5,055 nt of DNA from contig USMA01000110.1 of the NCBI GenBank assembly GCA_900555765.1, forward strand, positions 1-5,055. Reading direction: 5' to 3'. Numbering within the stretch: position 1 is the first letter of the stretch; each line of letters begins with the position of its first letter. The position numbers and the translations under genes were made by a program. Shown here piece by piece: positions 1 to 4,957 of this stretch. This stretch comes from an uncultured Collinsella sp. Its GTDB lineage: Bacteria; Actinomycetota; Coriobacteriia; Coriobacteriales; Coriobacteriaceae. The notes beneath the pieces were generated by a model, which made no database searches, had not been told where the DNA came from, and saw nothing but the letters and a program-made list of their open reading frames with translations.

Positions 1-47
1 CAAAGGCCCTCAAGGACATCATCGACAGCGTCGACTTCTCCTGCTAA
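1..47 (+). CDS. 3' end of an unidentified gene
   Basis: The frame beginning at base 3 reads KALKDIIDSVDFSC and stops at TAA (45-47). This frame was chosen because it gives an amphipathic, helix-like C-terminus and because its stop lies 32 nt before a strong intrinsic terminator, as expected for the end of a transcription unit. Of the other frames, one runs straight through that terminator and another gives an unlikely composition. Only 14 residues are visible, so I cannot name the family. Confidence 0.5.
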   Translation, partial: KALKDIIDSVDFSC

Positions 48-79
48 ATCAAGCTCTTTTGGGCAACAGGCTACAATGA

Positions 80-114
80 AAGGCGTCCGGGCCACACGGT
101 CCGGGCGCCTTTTT
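80..114 (+). terminator. Rho-independent terminator
   Basis: A 14-bp stem pairs AAGGCGTCCGGGCC (80-93) with GGTCCGGGCGCCTT (98-111), with two G-U wobbles and the 4-nt loop ACAC. A run of five T (110-114) follows. It closes the upstream gene and separates it from the hydrolase gene that starts at 176. Confidence 0.9.
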
Positions 115-123
115 GGTGCGAGG

Positions 124-145
124 GGGGTCAGGTTACTTTGCACCA
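124..145. repeat. Left copy of a 22-bp inverted repeat flanking the DUF2974 gene
   Basis: This copy contains GGTCAGGTTACTTTGCACCA (126-145) preceded by two more G. The reverse complement of 1341-1362 matches it at 20 of 22 positions, differing as T/A at 128 and A/G at 135. A second TGCACCA follows at 152-158, so the TGCACCA motif occurs twice here. The GGGG-W-CAGG beginning resembles short dispersed palindromic repeats found near REP-associated tyrosine transposases in other bacteria. That comparison is from memory and unverified. Confidence 0.75.
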
Positions 146-175
146 CCCCAATGCACCATAGTTGATGGGAGGGCC

Positions 176-1336
176 ATGTCGGATTCGCCTAATTTTTTGA
201 CCTATGCCCAGACGGCGTTTGATCCGTTTGAGGAACGGCCGTTCTGCGCGGTGGATAGCCTGGTCTTTGCGTGGTTGTCCTATTTGCGTTTGCCGGGTGA
301 TATGGCGGAGCTGACGAACTGGCAGGGCCTAGACGTACGCGAGCTGCTGCGCGCCGAGTGCTACCACGACATGATTGGCGACCTGTGGGATCCGGAGGGG
401 AGCCGTGCCCTGTTGGAGGCTGTGGCAGCAAGCCCTCGCTACCGTGGCGTTCGTGTTTGCGGCTATCGTAGCGTGAGTGATGCCGAGACAACGGAGCAGT
501 TTGCGGCCATGACGTTCCGATTTCCGGCGGGGTTTAGCTATCTTGCCTTCCGGGGGACCGACAGCACGATTGTGGGCTGGAAAGAGGACTTTAACATGGC
601 GTTCCGGTGTCCTGTGCCGGCCCAGGAATCCGCGGCGCGTTATGTAGACGAGGCGGCGGATGCGATTGACGGGCCGCTTTTGTGCGGAGGTCATTCCAAG
701 GGTGGAAACCTTGCGGTGTACGGTGCGGCGATGTGCCCCGTTGTCGCCCGTGAGAGTATCGTACGGGCGTATTCTTATGATTGTCCGGGCTTCGTCGTGG
801 AGTTTCTGAGCGGCATCGCCTTCGCCGATCTATCCGGTCGAATCGACAAGACGCTACCTCGGTCGTCGATCTTTGGCATGATGTTCGAGACACAGGAGGA
901 CTATGCCATCGTTGAGAGCATCGAGTTCAGCCTGCTTCAGCATAATCCCTTTAGCTGGGTGGTTGATGGTCGCGACTTCGTGTACTGCGAGCGCCTGTCC
1001 GCCGGTGCTCGATACGTTGATGGCTCCATTCGCGAGATGCTGCTTGCGGTGTCGCCTAGCGAGCGCGAGCGTTTTGTAGATGCGTTGTTCTCCGTGCTTG
1101 AGGCTACGGGTGCTGAGCGGTTTGCGGATATCGCTGGGAATCTGCGCGAGAGCCTGCCCGTGATGCTCCAGGCTGCGCAAGGCTTTGACAAGGATACGCG
1201 ACGTTTTGTCTCGCAGACCATCGTGGCAATCCTTAAATGCGCACTGCTGCCCAAACGACCCCAGATCGACGTGCCCGCTGCCGGCAAGAGTTTGGCAGAA
1301 CAGCTCGAGGCTTGGCAGTCCGAGCTCCTGCGCTAG
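176..1336 (+). CDS. Mbeg1-like (DUF2974) alpha/beta-hydrolase family protein
   Basis: A 386-residue protein of the Mbeg1-like/DUF2974 family, which has a lipase-like alpha/beta-hydrolase fold. The N-terminal FCAVDSLVFAWLSYL (23-37) is followed by FRGTD (125-129) and the typical TIVGWKEDFNMAF segment (131-143). The nucleophile elbow GHSKGGN (172-178) places the likely catalytic serine at S174. Downstream SYDCPGF (200-206) and LLQHNPFSW (around 253-261) probably supply the acid (D202 is a candidate) and H256. I see no signal peptide or membrane segment, so a cytoplasmic enzyme is likely. Its substrate is unknown, and family homology does not supply one. The start ATG at 176 has GGGAGGG at 167-173, an unusually short 2-nt spacing. 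The longer reading frame from 113 begins inside the upstream terminator and is rejected. The gene appears monocistronic and sits between two inverted repeats. Confidence 0.88.
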   Translation: MSDSPNFLTYAQTAFDPFEERPFCAVDSLVFAWLSYLRLPGDMAELTNWQGLDVRELLRAECYHDMIGDLWDPEGSRALLEAVAASPRYRGVRVCGYRSVSDAETTEQFAAMTFRFPAGFSYLAFRGTDSTIVGWKEDFNMAFRCPVPAQESAARYVDEAADAIDGPLLCGGHSKGGNLAVYGAAMCPVVARESIVRAYSYDCPGFVVEFLSGIAFADLSGRIDKTLPRSSIFGMMFETQEDYAIVESIEFSLLQHNPFSWVVDGRDFVYCERLSAGARYVDGSIREMLLAVSPSERERFVDALFSVLEATGAERFADIAGNLRESLPVMLQAAQGFDKDTRRFVSQTIVAILKCALLPKRPQIDVPAAGKSLAEQLEAWQSELLR

Positions 1337-1340
1337 CCAT

Positions 1341-1362
1341 TGGTGCAAAGCAACCTGTCCCC
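1341..1362. repeat. Right copy of the 22-bp inverted repeat
   Basis: TGGTGCAAAGCAACCTGTCC (1341-1360) plus two further C is the inverted partner of 124-145. It begins 4 nt after the hydrolase stop codon. It also lies in a local hairpin: ATTGGTGCA (1339-1347) pairs perfectly with TGCACCAAT (1365-1373) across a 17-nt loop. No T-run follows, so it is not a classical terminator for the hydrolase gene, and I see no better one. Confidence 0.75.
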
Positions 1363-1403
1363 GATGCACCAATCTTCGATACGCTTGGGGCAGGCTCGAC
1401 CGC

Positions 1404-1409
1404 TATACT
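1404..1409 (+). promoter_or_regulatory. Candidate -10 box for the nucleoid-associated protein gene
   Basis: TATACT lies 39 nt before the chosen start codon at 1448. The nearest -35-like hexamer, TTGGGG at 1385-1390, gives only a 13-nt spacer, so the -35 assignment is not convincing. The gap 1337-1447 contains the right inverted repeat and this element, and no other coding sequence. Confidence 0.35.
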
Positions 1410-1447
1410 GGTTCGTGCTCAATTCGATCTAGAACGGAATGCCGTAT

Positions 1448-2452
1448 ATGAAAATCAATCACGCAATCCTGCATATCCTGGACTTTGAATCGGCCGTCAA
1501 CGTTATGAGCCAGCGCGAGCTCGATATCGAGAGCCGCACCGTGCGTAATTTCGTAACCACGCACCTGCGGCGCGCTCGTACCTCGGCTGATAACAAGCGT
1601 GCCACGTTTGCCGAGAACTCCGCATTCGGCGGCGAGCTCAAGGGCTATTTCTTTGGTGAGCGTGAGTTCGTGGATCTGTCTCAGCAGATTGCGGAGTTCA
1701 TCTCTTCCGAACTTACCAAGGCCGAGAAAGCCGAGTCCACTGACGTGCTCGTGGCGGACTTTGATGACGATGAGGATGCCCGCTGGTTTGCCGTGATGCT
1801 GCTGGGCTCCAAGCAGGCTTTTATGCACGAGGTGGGTCGCGAAGAGGGCGAGGTGCGCAACGACATTGCGCGCCACTACGCCATTCTGCCGAATCCCTCG
1901 CAAAAGGTGCCGAGCTATGTAATCGTGCGTGCAAGCACCATGGAGATCGGCTATGTGGATAAGAAGCGCAAGATTGCCGGCGAGGATCGCATGCTCATTC
2001 CCGATGGCCTGCTGCAGTGCGACACGGGGGTATCGGGCAAGGAGGTCATCGACACCGTGACGCGTGTGGTCGAGGAAGTCGCCGAGGAGCACGGTGCCAA
2101 CACGGCTGTAGCACTCGCCAAGGTTAAGGCTGCTGTTGCCGAGAAAGTTGAGGATGACGAGGACCTGCCCCCTTGGGATATCGTCGATGAGGTCTTTGAG
2201 GACGAGCCGGTTATCAAGGAGAGCGTGCGCGCGGCACTGACTGAGGAGAAGGTGCCTGAGCGTGTGCCCGTGGAGCGCAAGCAGGTCGAACGCGCGGCGG
2301 TGCGCATCCACAAGATCCGGACCGACACGGGCAGCGAGATCAGCTTCCCGGCCGAGATGGGTTCGAATTCCGAGTACATTGAGTTCGTCAATGAGCCCAA
2401 CGGCCTCATCTCCATCGAGCTCAGGAATATCGGCAGCATCGAGAATCGATAG
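1448..2452 (+). CDS. 37-kDa nucleoid-associated protein (NdpA/YejK-like, PF04245)
   Basis: A 334-residue protein whose opening MKINHAILHILDF matches the usual N-terminus of the 37-kDa nucleoid-associated family. Family members bind DNA and associate with the nucleoid, and their exact role is poorly defined. Length fits (E. coli YejK is about 335 residues). An acidic, probably flexible stretch (EDDEDLPPWDIVDEVFEDEP, about 235-254) leads into a C-terminal beta-rich part containing IRTDTGSEISFP and NGLISIELRNIG. ATG at 1448 is preferred over the in-frame ATG at 1439, because GGA at 1436-1438 gives a 9-nt spacing to 1448 but none to 1439, and because homologues normally begin close to KI-AILHILD. 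The gene seems to form its own transcription unit. It is high in G+C, unlike the module that follows. Confidence 0.87.
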   Translation: MKINHAILHILDFESAVNVMSQRELDIESRTVRNFVTTHLRRARTSADNKRATFAENSAFGGELKGYFFGEREFVDLSQQIAEFISSELTKAEKAESTDVLVADFDDDEDARWFAVMLLGSKQAFMHEVGREEGEVRNDIARHYAILPNPSQKVPSYVIVRASTMEIGYVDKKRKIAGEDRMLIPDGLLQCDTGVSGKEVIDTVTRVVEEVAEEHGANTAVALAKVKAAVAEKVEDDEDLPPWDIVDEVFEDEPVIKESVRAALTEEKVPERVPVERKQVERAAVRIHKIRTDTGSEISFPAEMGSNSEYIEFVNEPNGLISIELRNIGSIENR

Positions 2453-2461
2453 GGCTTTTTT
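2438..2461 (+). terminator. Weak candidate terminator after the nucleoid-associated gene
   Basis: ATCGA (2438-2442) can pair with TCGAT (2446-2450) across a 3-nt loop. A run of six T follows at 2456-2461. The stem is only 5 bp and overlaps the stop codon, so efficiency is doubtful, but it is the only terminator-like element before the toxin-antitoxin promoter region. Confidence 0.3.
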
Positions 2462-2475
2462 CTTTCGAATAAAAG

Positions 2476-2517
2476 TCTGGATTATATTTTGAAGTATACT
2501 TTGAAATATAATCCAGA
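2476..2517. promoter_or_regulatory. 42-bp palindromic operator over the toxin-antitoxin promoter
   Basis: TCTGGATTATATTT (2476-2489) is repeated exactly inverted as AAATATAATCCAGA (2504-2517) around the central GTATAC (2494-2499). The arms match at 19 of 21 positions. Within it are -10-like TATACT (2495-2500) and TATAAT (2507-2512), and the symmetric partner ATTATA (2481-2486) gives a TATAAT on the minus strand. No convincing -35 was found. TTTGAAGTATA (2488-2498) and TTTGAAATATA (2500-2510) also form a 12-bp-spaced direct repeat. Position and symmetry fit the binding site for antitoxin or toxin-antitoxin complex autorepression, which is usual for type II modules. Confidence 0.78.
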
Positions 2518-2536
2518 TTATTTTTTGGAGGTCAAA

Positions 2537-2887
2537 ATGTCCCCACTTGTTCTGGAAAAACCGGTGTTTACAAAAGACCAGGTTGTTTCGGCTACCGAAG
2601 CAAGCAAGTCTTTATCTGCCATTCGTAAACGCGCAAAACGCGCACCACAGTTCATTGCCGATCATAACGATATCGATACCGTGATTATCGACTATGCCGC
2701 CTATGAGGAAATGTACGGTGCGCTGCAGTATCTGCACGAACTTGAGATAAATCGCATCGCTGCGGATCGAGTCAAGCATGGTCCGCATGAATTTGTTCCG
2801 TTTGAGGACGCCCTAACTACCGAGGAGCTCGCGGAGTTTGAATCGATGGATCCGGACGCGATCCCCGATGAGGATCTTTTCGAATGA
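2537..2887 (+). CDS. Type II antitoxin, Phd/YefM-like
   Basis: A 116-residue protein with the N-terminal DNA-binding pattern of Phd/YefM antitoxins: VVSATEASKSLSAIRKRAKRAPQFI (about 16-40), then DIDTVIIDYAAYEEMY (45-60) in place of the common 'G-P-A-V-L-S-EDYE' strand and helix. The C-terminal half is helical and then strongly acidic (EELAEFESMDPDAIPDEDLFE), as expected for the part that wraps and neutralises the toxin. The start ATG at 2537 has a strong GGAGG at 2527-2531 with 5-nt spacing. An upstream in-frame TTG at 2489 lies inside the palindrome and is rejected. The stop overlaps the toxin start as ATGA (2884-2887), so translation is probably coupled. The expected role is neutralising the toxin and repressing the operon through the palindrome at 2476-2517. 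RelB-type naming is an equally defensible label. Confidence 0.85.
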   Translation: MSPLVLEKPVFTKDQVVSATEASKSLSAIRKRAKRAPQFIADHNDIDTVIIDYAAYEEMYGALQYLHELEINRIAADRVKHGPHEFVPFEDALTTEELAEFESMDPDAIPDEDLFE

Positions 2888-3228
2888 GTGGGCATTTTGT
2901 CGTCGGCTTTTTGAATCGAGACGTCGAGAAGGAATATCAAAAACTAGATGGATCTCAGCGAAGACTCGTCCGTATTGCAGTCGCGAAATTAAAGACGCGC
3001 GCTGATGAAATTGGAACGCCGCTTCACGGTGAGCTTGCCGGCTGCAAAAAGATCAAATGGCGGAATGCAGGACTCCGAATGGTTTTTCGAATCCGGGAGG
3101 ACGGAACGGTTGAGATTGCCGAGATCGTGGCAATAGGGCGGCGCGACCGTTCCGAGGTCTATAAGACGGCCGCAGGGCGCCTGTCAAAGCGACCCGCCAT
3201 GGTTGAATACGACGGAACCCTGAGATGA
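2884..3228 (+). CDS. RelE/ParE-family type II toxin
   Basis: A basic 114-residue protein. LAGCKKIKWRNAGLRMVFRI (51-70) and EIVAIGRRDRSEVYKTAAGR (80-99) are the characteristic core strands and C-terminal strand-helix of RelE-family toxins. The N-terminal helical pair carries DVEKEYQKLDGSQRRLVRIA (13-32). RelE relatives cleave mRNA on the ribosome, and ParE relatives with the same fold poison gyrase. The IKWRNAGLR and IGRRDR basic residues favour the RNase type, though this is inference. GAGGA (2870-2874) precedes the ATG by 9 nt, and the ORF overlaps the antitoxin by 4 nt in the normal antitoxin-first order. The reading frame is complete, so the module looks functional. The C-terminal tail after about residue 100 (SKRPAMVEYDGTLR) is slightly longer than the common core. 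Confidence 0.88.
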   Translation: MSGHFVVGFLNRDVEKEYQKLDGSQRRLVRIAVAKLKTRADEIGTPLHGELAGCKKIKWRNAGLRMVFRIREDGTVEIAEIVAIGRRDRSEVYKTAAGRLSKRPAMVEYDGTLR

Positions 3229-3230
3229 TG

Positions 3231-3264
3231 AAGGCCGAAGCCCCGATGGTGCTTCGGCTTTTTT
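3231..3264 (+). terminator. Rho-independent terminator of the toxin-antitoxin operon
   Basis: GCCGAAGC (3234-3241) pairs with GCTTCGGC (3251-3258). The 9-nt loop can form two further CC/GG pairs, and flanking AAG/TTT extends the base. Six T (3259-3264) follow. It starts 3 nt after the toxin stop codon. Confidence 0.9.
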
Positions 3265-3279
3265 GTTTTCGGCTTGGTT

Positions 3280-3314
3280 GCTGACATTGCGCCGCAGGTT
3301 GAGCATACGTCAGC
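3280..3314. other. Small hairpin at the edge of the structured intergenic region
   Basis: GCTGAC (3280-3285) can pair with GTCAGC (3309-3314), enclosing 23 nt that include the near-palindrome TGCGCCGCA. The right arm overlaps an ACGTCA motif (3307-3312) that also appears at 3388-3393. The hairpin is weak alone, but it lies directly beside the larger element that follows. Confidence 0.35.
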
Positions 3315-3316
3315 GA

Positions 3317-3414
3317 AAACGCCCCTAGGCGAGCAAGGTGACGTGAAAGAGGAGGGAAGCGTACTTCGGTACGCGACCGACGATTGAACGTCAGATTGCC
3401 GCTTAGGGGCGTTT
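3317..3414 (+). ncRNA. Candidate structured RNA with long closing stem and cUUCGg hairpin
   Basis: A 98-nt imperfect palindrome. The closing stem pairs AAACGCCCCTA (3317-3327) perfectly with TAGGGGCGTTT (3404-3414). It continues as GGCG (3328-3331) with CGCT (3400-3403), an A bulge at 3332, GCAA (3333-3336) with TTGC (3396-3399), a GG/GA internal loop, and TGACGT (3339-3344) with ACGTCA (3388-3393). Inside, purine-rich GAAAGAGGAGGGAA (3345-3358) and GACCGACGATTGA (3375-3387) flank the hairpin GCGTACTTCGGTACGC (3359-3374). The canonical UUCG tetraloop favours the plus strand. On the minus strand the same stem ends in GGGGCGTTTT and could act as the dap operon terminator. No protein-coding frame explains it. 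The family is unrecognised, and I could not identify a promoter. Confidence 0.55.
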
Positions 3415-3427
3415 GCAGCGTCGAGCC

Positions 3428-3455
3428 GTTACGCGGTTTGGCTAAACCGCGTAAC
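3428..3455 (-). other. Perfect 12-bp hairpin immediately after dapH
   Basis: GTTACGCGGTTT (3428-3439) pairs without mismatch with AAACCGCGTAAC (3444-3455) around a 4-nt loop. On the minus strand it begins 2 nt after the dapH stop codon. No U-run follows, so it is not a standard intrinsic terminator. It may protect the mRNA 3' end or assist termination together with the long stem further downstream. Confidence 0.6.
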
Positions 3456-3457
3456 TT

Positions 3458-4177
3458 CTACAGCTGGCGCAGGCCCTCTTCCAGGCCGGTCTTGCTGTCG
3501 GTCTTCTCGTCGCGCATCTTGATGACGCGGGCGGGGACACCGGCCACGACGGCGCCGGCGGGGACGTCCTCGACGCACACGGCGCCGGCGGCAACTACAG
3601 CACCCTTGCCCACGTGCACGCCTTCCAGGACCACGGCGTTTGCGCCGATCATGACATCGTCCTCGATGATGACGGGCGTGGCGCTGGCGGGCTCCACAAC
3701 GCCTGCCAGCACGGTGCCGGCGCCGATGTGGCAGTTCTTGCCCACGGTGGCGCGACCGCCCAGCACGGCGCCCATATCGATCATGGAACCCTCGCCGATA
3801 ACGGAGCCGATGTTGATGATGGCGCCCATCATGATGACGGCACGGTCGCCGATCTCGACGCGGTCGCGGATGATCGCGCCCGGCTCGATGCGGGCGTTGA
3901 TGCCCTTAAGGTCGAGCATGGGCACGGCGGAGTTGCGGCAATCGTTTTCAACGTCGTAGTAATCGATGGAATCGGCATTGGCATCGAGGATGGCCTTAAG
4001 CTCATCCCAGTCGCCAAAGACGGTCTTGCCACGACGACCGCCGTAGACATGTGCGTTGCCCCAGGCAACCTTCATGCCCGGCTTCTCGCGCACGTACAGC
4101 TTGACGGGCGGCTTTTTGGGCGCGGTGGCGATGTAGTTGATAATCTCCTGTGCATCCATCTCGGCTGCGTTGCTCAT
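3458..4177 (-). CDS. dapH: Tetrahydrodipicolinate N-acetyltransferase (DapH/DapD type)
   Basis: A 239-residue acetyltransferase that transfers acetyl from acetyl-CoA to 2,3,4,5-tetrahydrodipicolinate, the first step of the acetyl branch of lysine and meso-diaminopimelate synthesis in the cytoplasm. An N-terminal alpha/beta domain of the DapH_N kind (about 8-90, with [10 protein letters not shown] and [11 protein letters not shown]) precedes a left-handed beta-helix of hexapeptide repeats (about 96-215). The repeats include [60 protein letters not shown] and [20 protein letters not shown]. The end [11 protein letters not shown] is typical. Length matches B. subtilis DapH (about 236). ATG at 4177 is preceded by AAAGGAGAG at good spacing. 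It is the last gene of the operon, 39 nt after dapB. The frame is intact, unlike its upstream neighbour. Confidence 0.95.
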   Translation of the reverse strand: MSNAAEMDAQEIINYIATAPKKPPVKLYVREKPGMKVAWGNAHVYGGRRGKTVFGDWDELKAILDANADSIDYYDVENDCRNSAVPMLDLKGINARIEPGAIIRDRVEIGDRAVIMMGAIINIGSVIGEGSMIDMGAVLGGRATVGKNCHIGAGTVLAGVVEPASATPVIIEDDVMIGANAVVLEGVHVGKGAVVAAGAVCVEDVPAGAVVAGVPARVIKMRDEKTDSKTGLEEGLRQL

Positions 4178-4216
4178 TTGCTATCTCTCCTTTGGGTGGA
4201 TTCGGTTGATACCTGG

Positions 4217-4957
4217 TTAGGCAAACATGACCTTGTCGAACGTATAGAAGCCGGGTTCGCGGGTGACGAGCTTCTGGGCGGCGGCCAGGGCGCCGTTGAC
4301 GAAGATCTGGCGGCTTGTGGCGCGGTGGGTGAGCGTGACCTCCTCGTCCTGGCCAAAGAAACTCACTTCGTGGACGCCGGCGACAGTGCCACCGCGCAGC
4401 GAGTGCATGCCGATCTCCTTGGGATCGCGTGCTCCGCACATGCCCTCGCGGCCATAGACGGGGTGGTAGCCTGCCTCGGGCTCGGCTTCGACGACGGCGT
4501 CGAGCAACAACTTGGCAGTGCCGCTGGGGGCGTCGACCTTTTGGTTATGGTGCGTCTCGACGATTTCGCAGTCAAAGCCGGGCAGCTCGCGTGTAGCCTG
4601 CGCTACCAGATGGCGCAGGGCTGCGATACCGATGGAGTAATTGCCCGAGTGCATAACGAGGGAGTTCTGGCCCAGCTAACGCAGGCGGTCAATCTGCTCG
4701 GGGGTGTAGCCTGTGGTGCCTGAGACGATTGCCGCGCCCGTGCGCTCGATTTAGGCGACGACGGCGTCGAAGGTCGCGACGTTCGAGAAGTCGATAATAA
4801 CATCGGCAGCCGGTGCGTTCTCGAGCTTGCTCAAATCGAAGCCAATCTGGGCCACGATATCAAAAACGGATTGACCGGCGGCGTCGACAACGCCCTCGGC
4901 GGTGGTGCGGATGAGCGAGCCCATGCGGCCCGTTCCCATAATGACGGTCTTAATCAA
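4217..4957 (-). pseudogene. dapB: 4-hydroxy-tetrahydrodipicolinate reductase with two in-frame stops
   Basis: DapB reduces hydroxytetrahydrodipicolinate with NAD(P)H, the second step of diaminopimelate/lysine synthesis. All landmarks lie in one frame of 246 codons: the dinucleotide-binding GTGRMG (8-13), DVIIDFSN (about 53-60), SGTTGYTPEQ (79-88), HSGNYSIGI (103-111) and the family signature ETHHNQKVDAPSGTA (134-148, with H136/H137 and K140), then a complete C-terminus ending DKVMFA. The frame is broken by TAA at codon 69 (4751-4753) and TAG at codon 94 (4676-4678), with no insertion or deletion. The start is TTG at 4957, overlapping the dapA end by 8 nt, with AAGGGGG (4967-4973) 9 nt upstream; the later ATG falls within the nucleotide-binding motif. 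The gene is either a young pseudogene or an artefact of the sequence. Identity as dapB is near certain. Confidence 0.9.

Noticed and set aside
72..77. TACAAT as a -10 box for the hydrolase gene
   Set aside because: A transcript starting there would run straight into the terminator at 80-114, and no -35 hexamer lies at proper spacing.
113..175. Upstream in-frame extension of the DUF2974 gene from a TTG at 113
   Set aside because: It starts inside the upstream terminator and runs through the inverted repeat. ATG at 176 has a Shine-Dalgarno-like sequence and a normal family N-terminus.
1439..1447. ATG at 1439 as the start of the nucleoid-associated protein
   Set aside because: The only purine-rich site (GGA, 1436-1438) directly abuts it with no spacing. 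ATG at 1448 has suitable spacing and the family-like MKINHAILHILDF start.
1403..2311. 302-codon minus-strand reading frame opposite the nucleoid-associated gene
   Set aside because: No recognisable domain and composition typical of an antisense shadow. The plus-strand protein has a clear family match.
3265..3457. CRISPR array, tRNA or small ORF in the intergenic gap
   Set aside because: No regularly spaced direct repeats, no cloverleaf with a T-loop motif, and no frame with a ribosome binding site. The content is inverted repeats, described separately.
4217..4654. The 145-codon open frame in the 3' part of dapB as a separate small gene
   Set aside because: It starts at an internal methionine of DapB (codon 102), lacks the nucleotide-binding half, and has no good ribosome binding site. 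It is the remainder of the interrupted gene.
3614..4723. Open reading frame of 369 codons on the plus strand, antisense to dapH and dapB
   Set aside because: It is a shadow of the GC-rich dap genes: its composition is rich in D, G, H, A and V, it shows no family motif, and the minus-strand genes are certain. The lack of stops is expected opposite such codon use.
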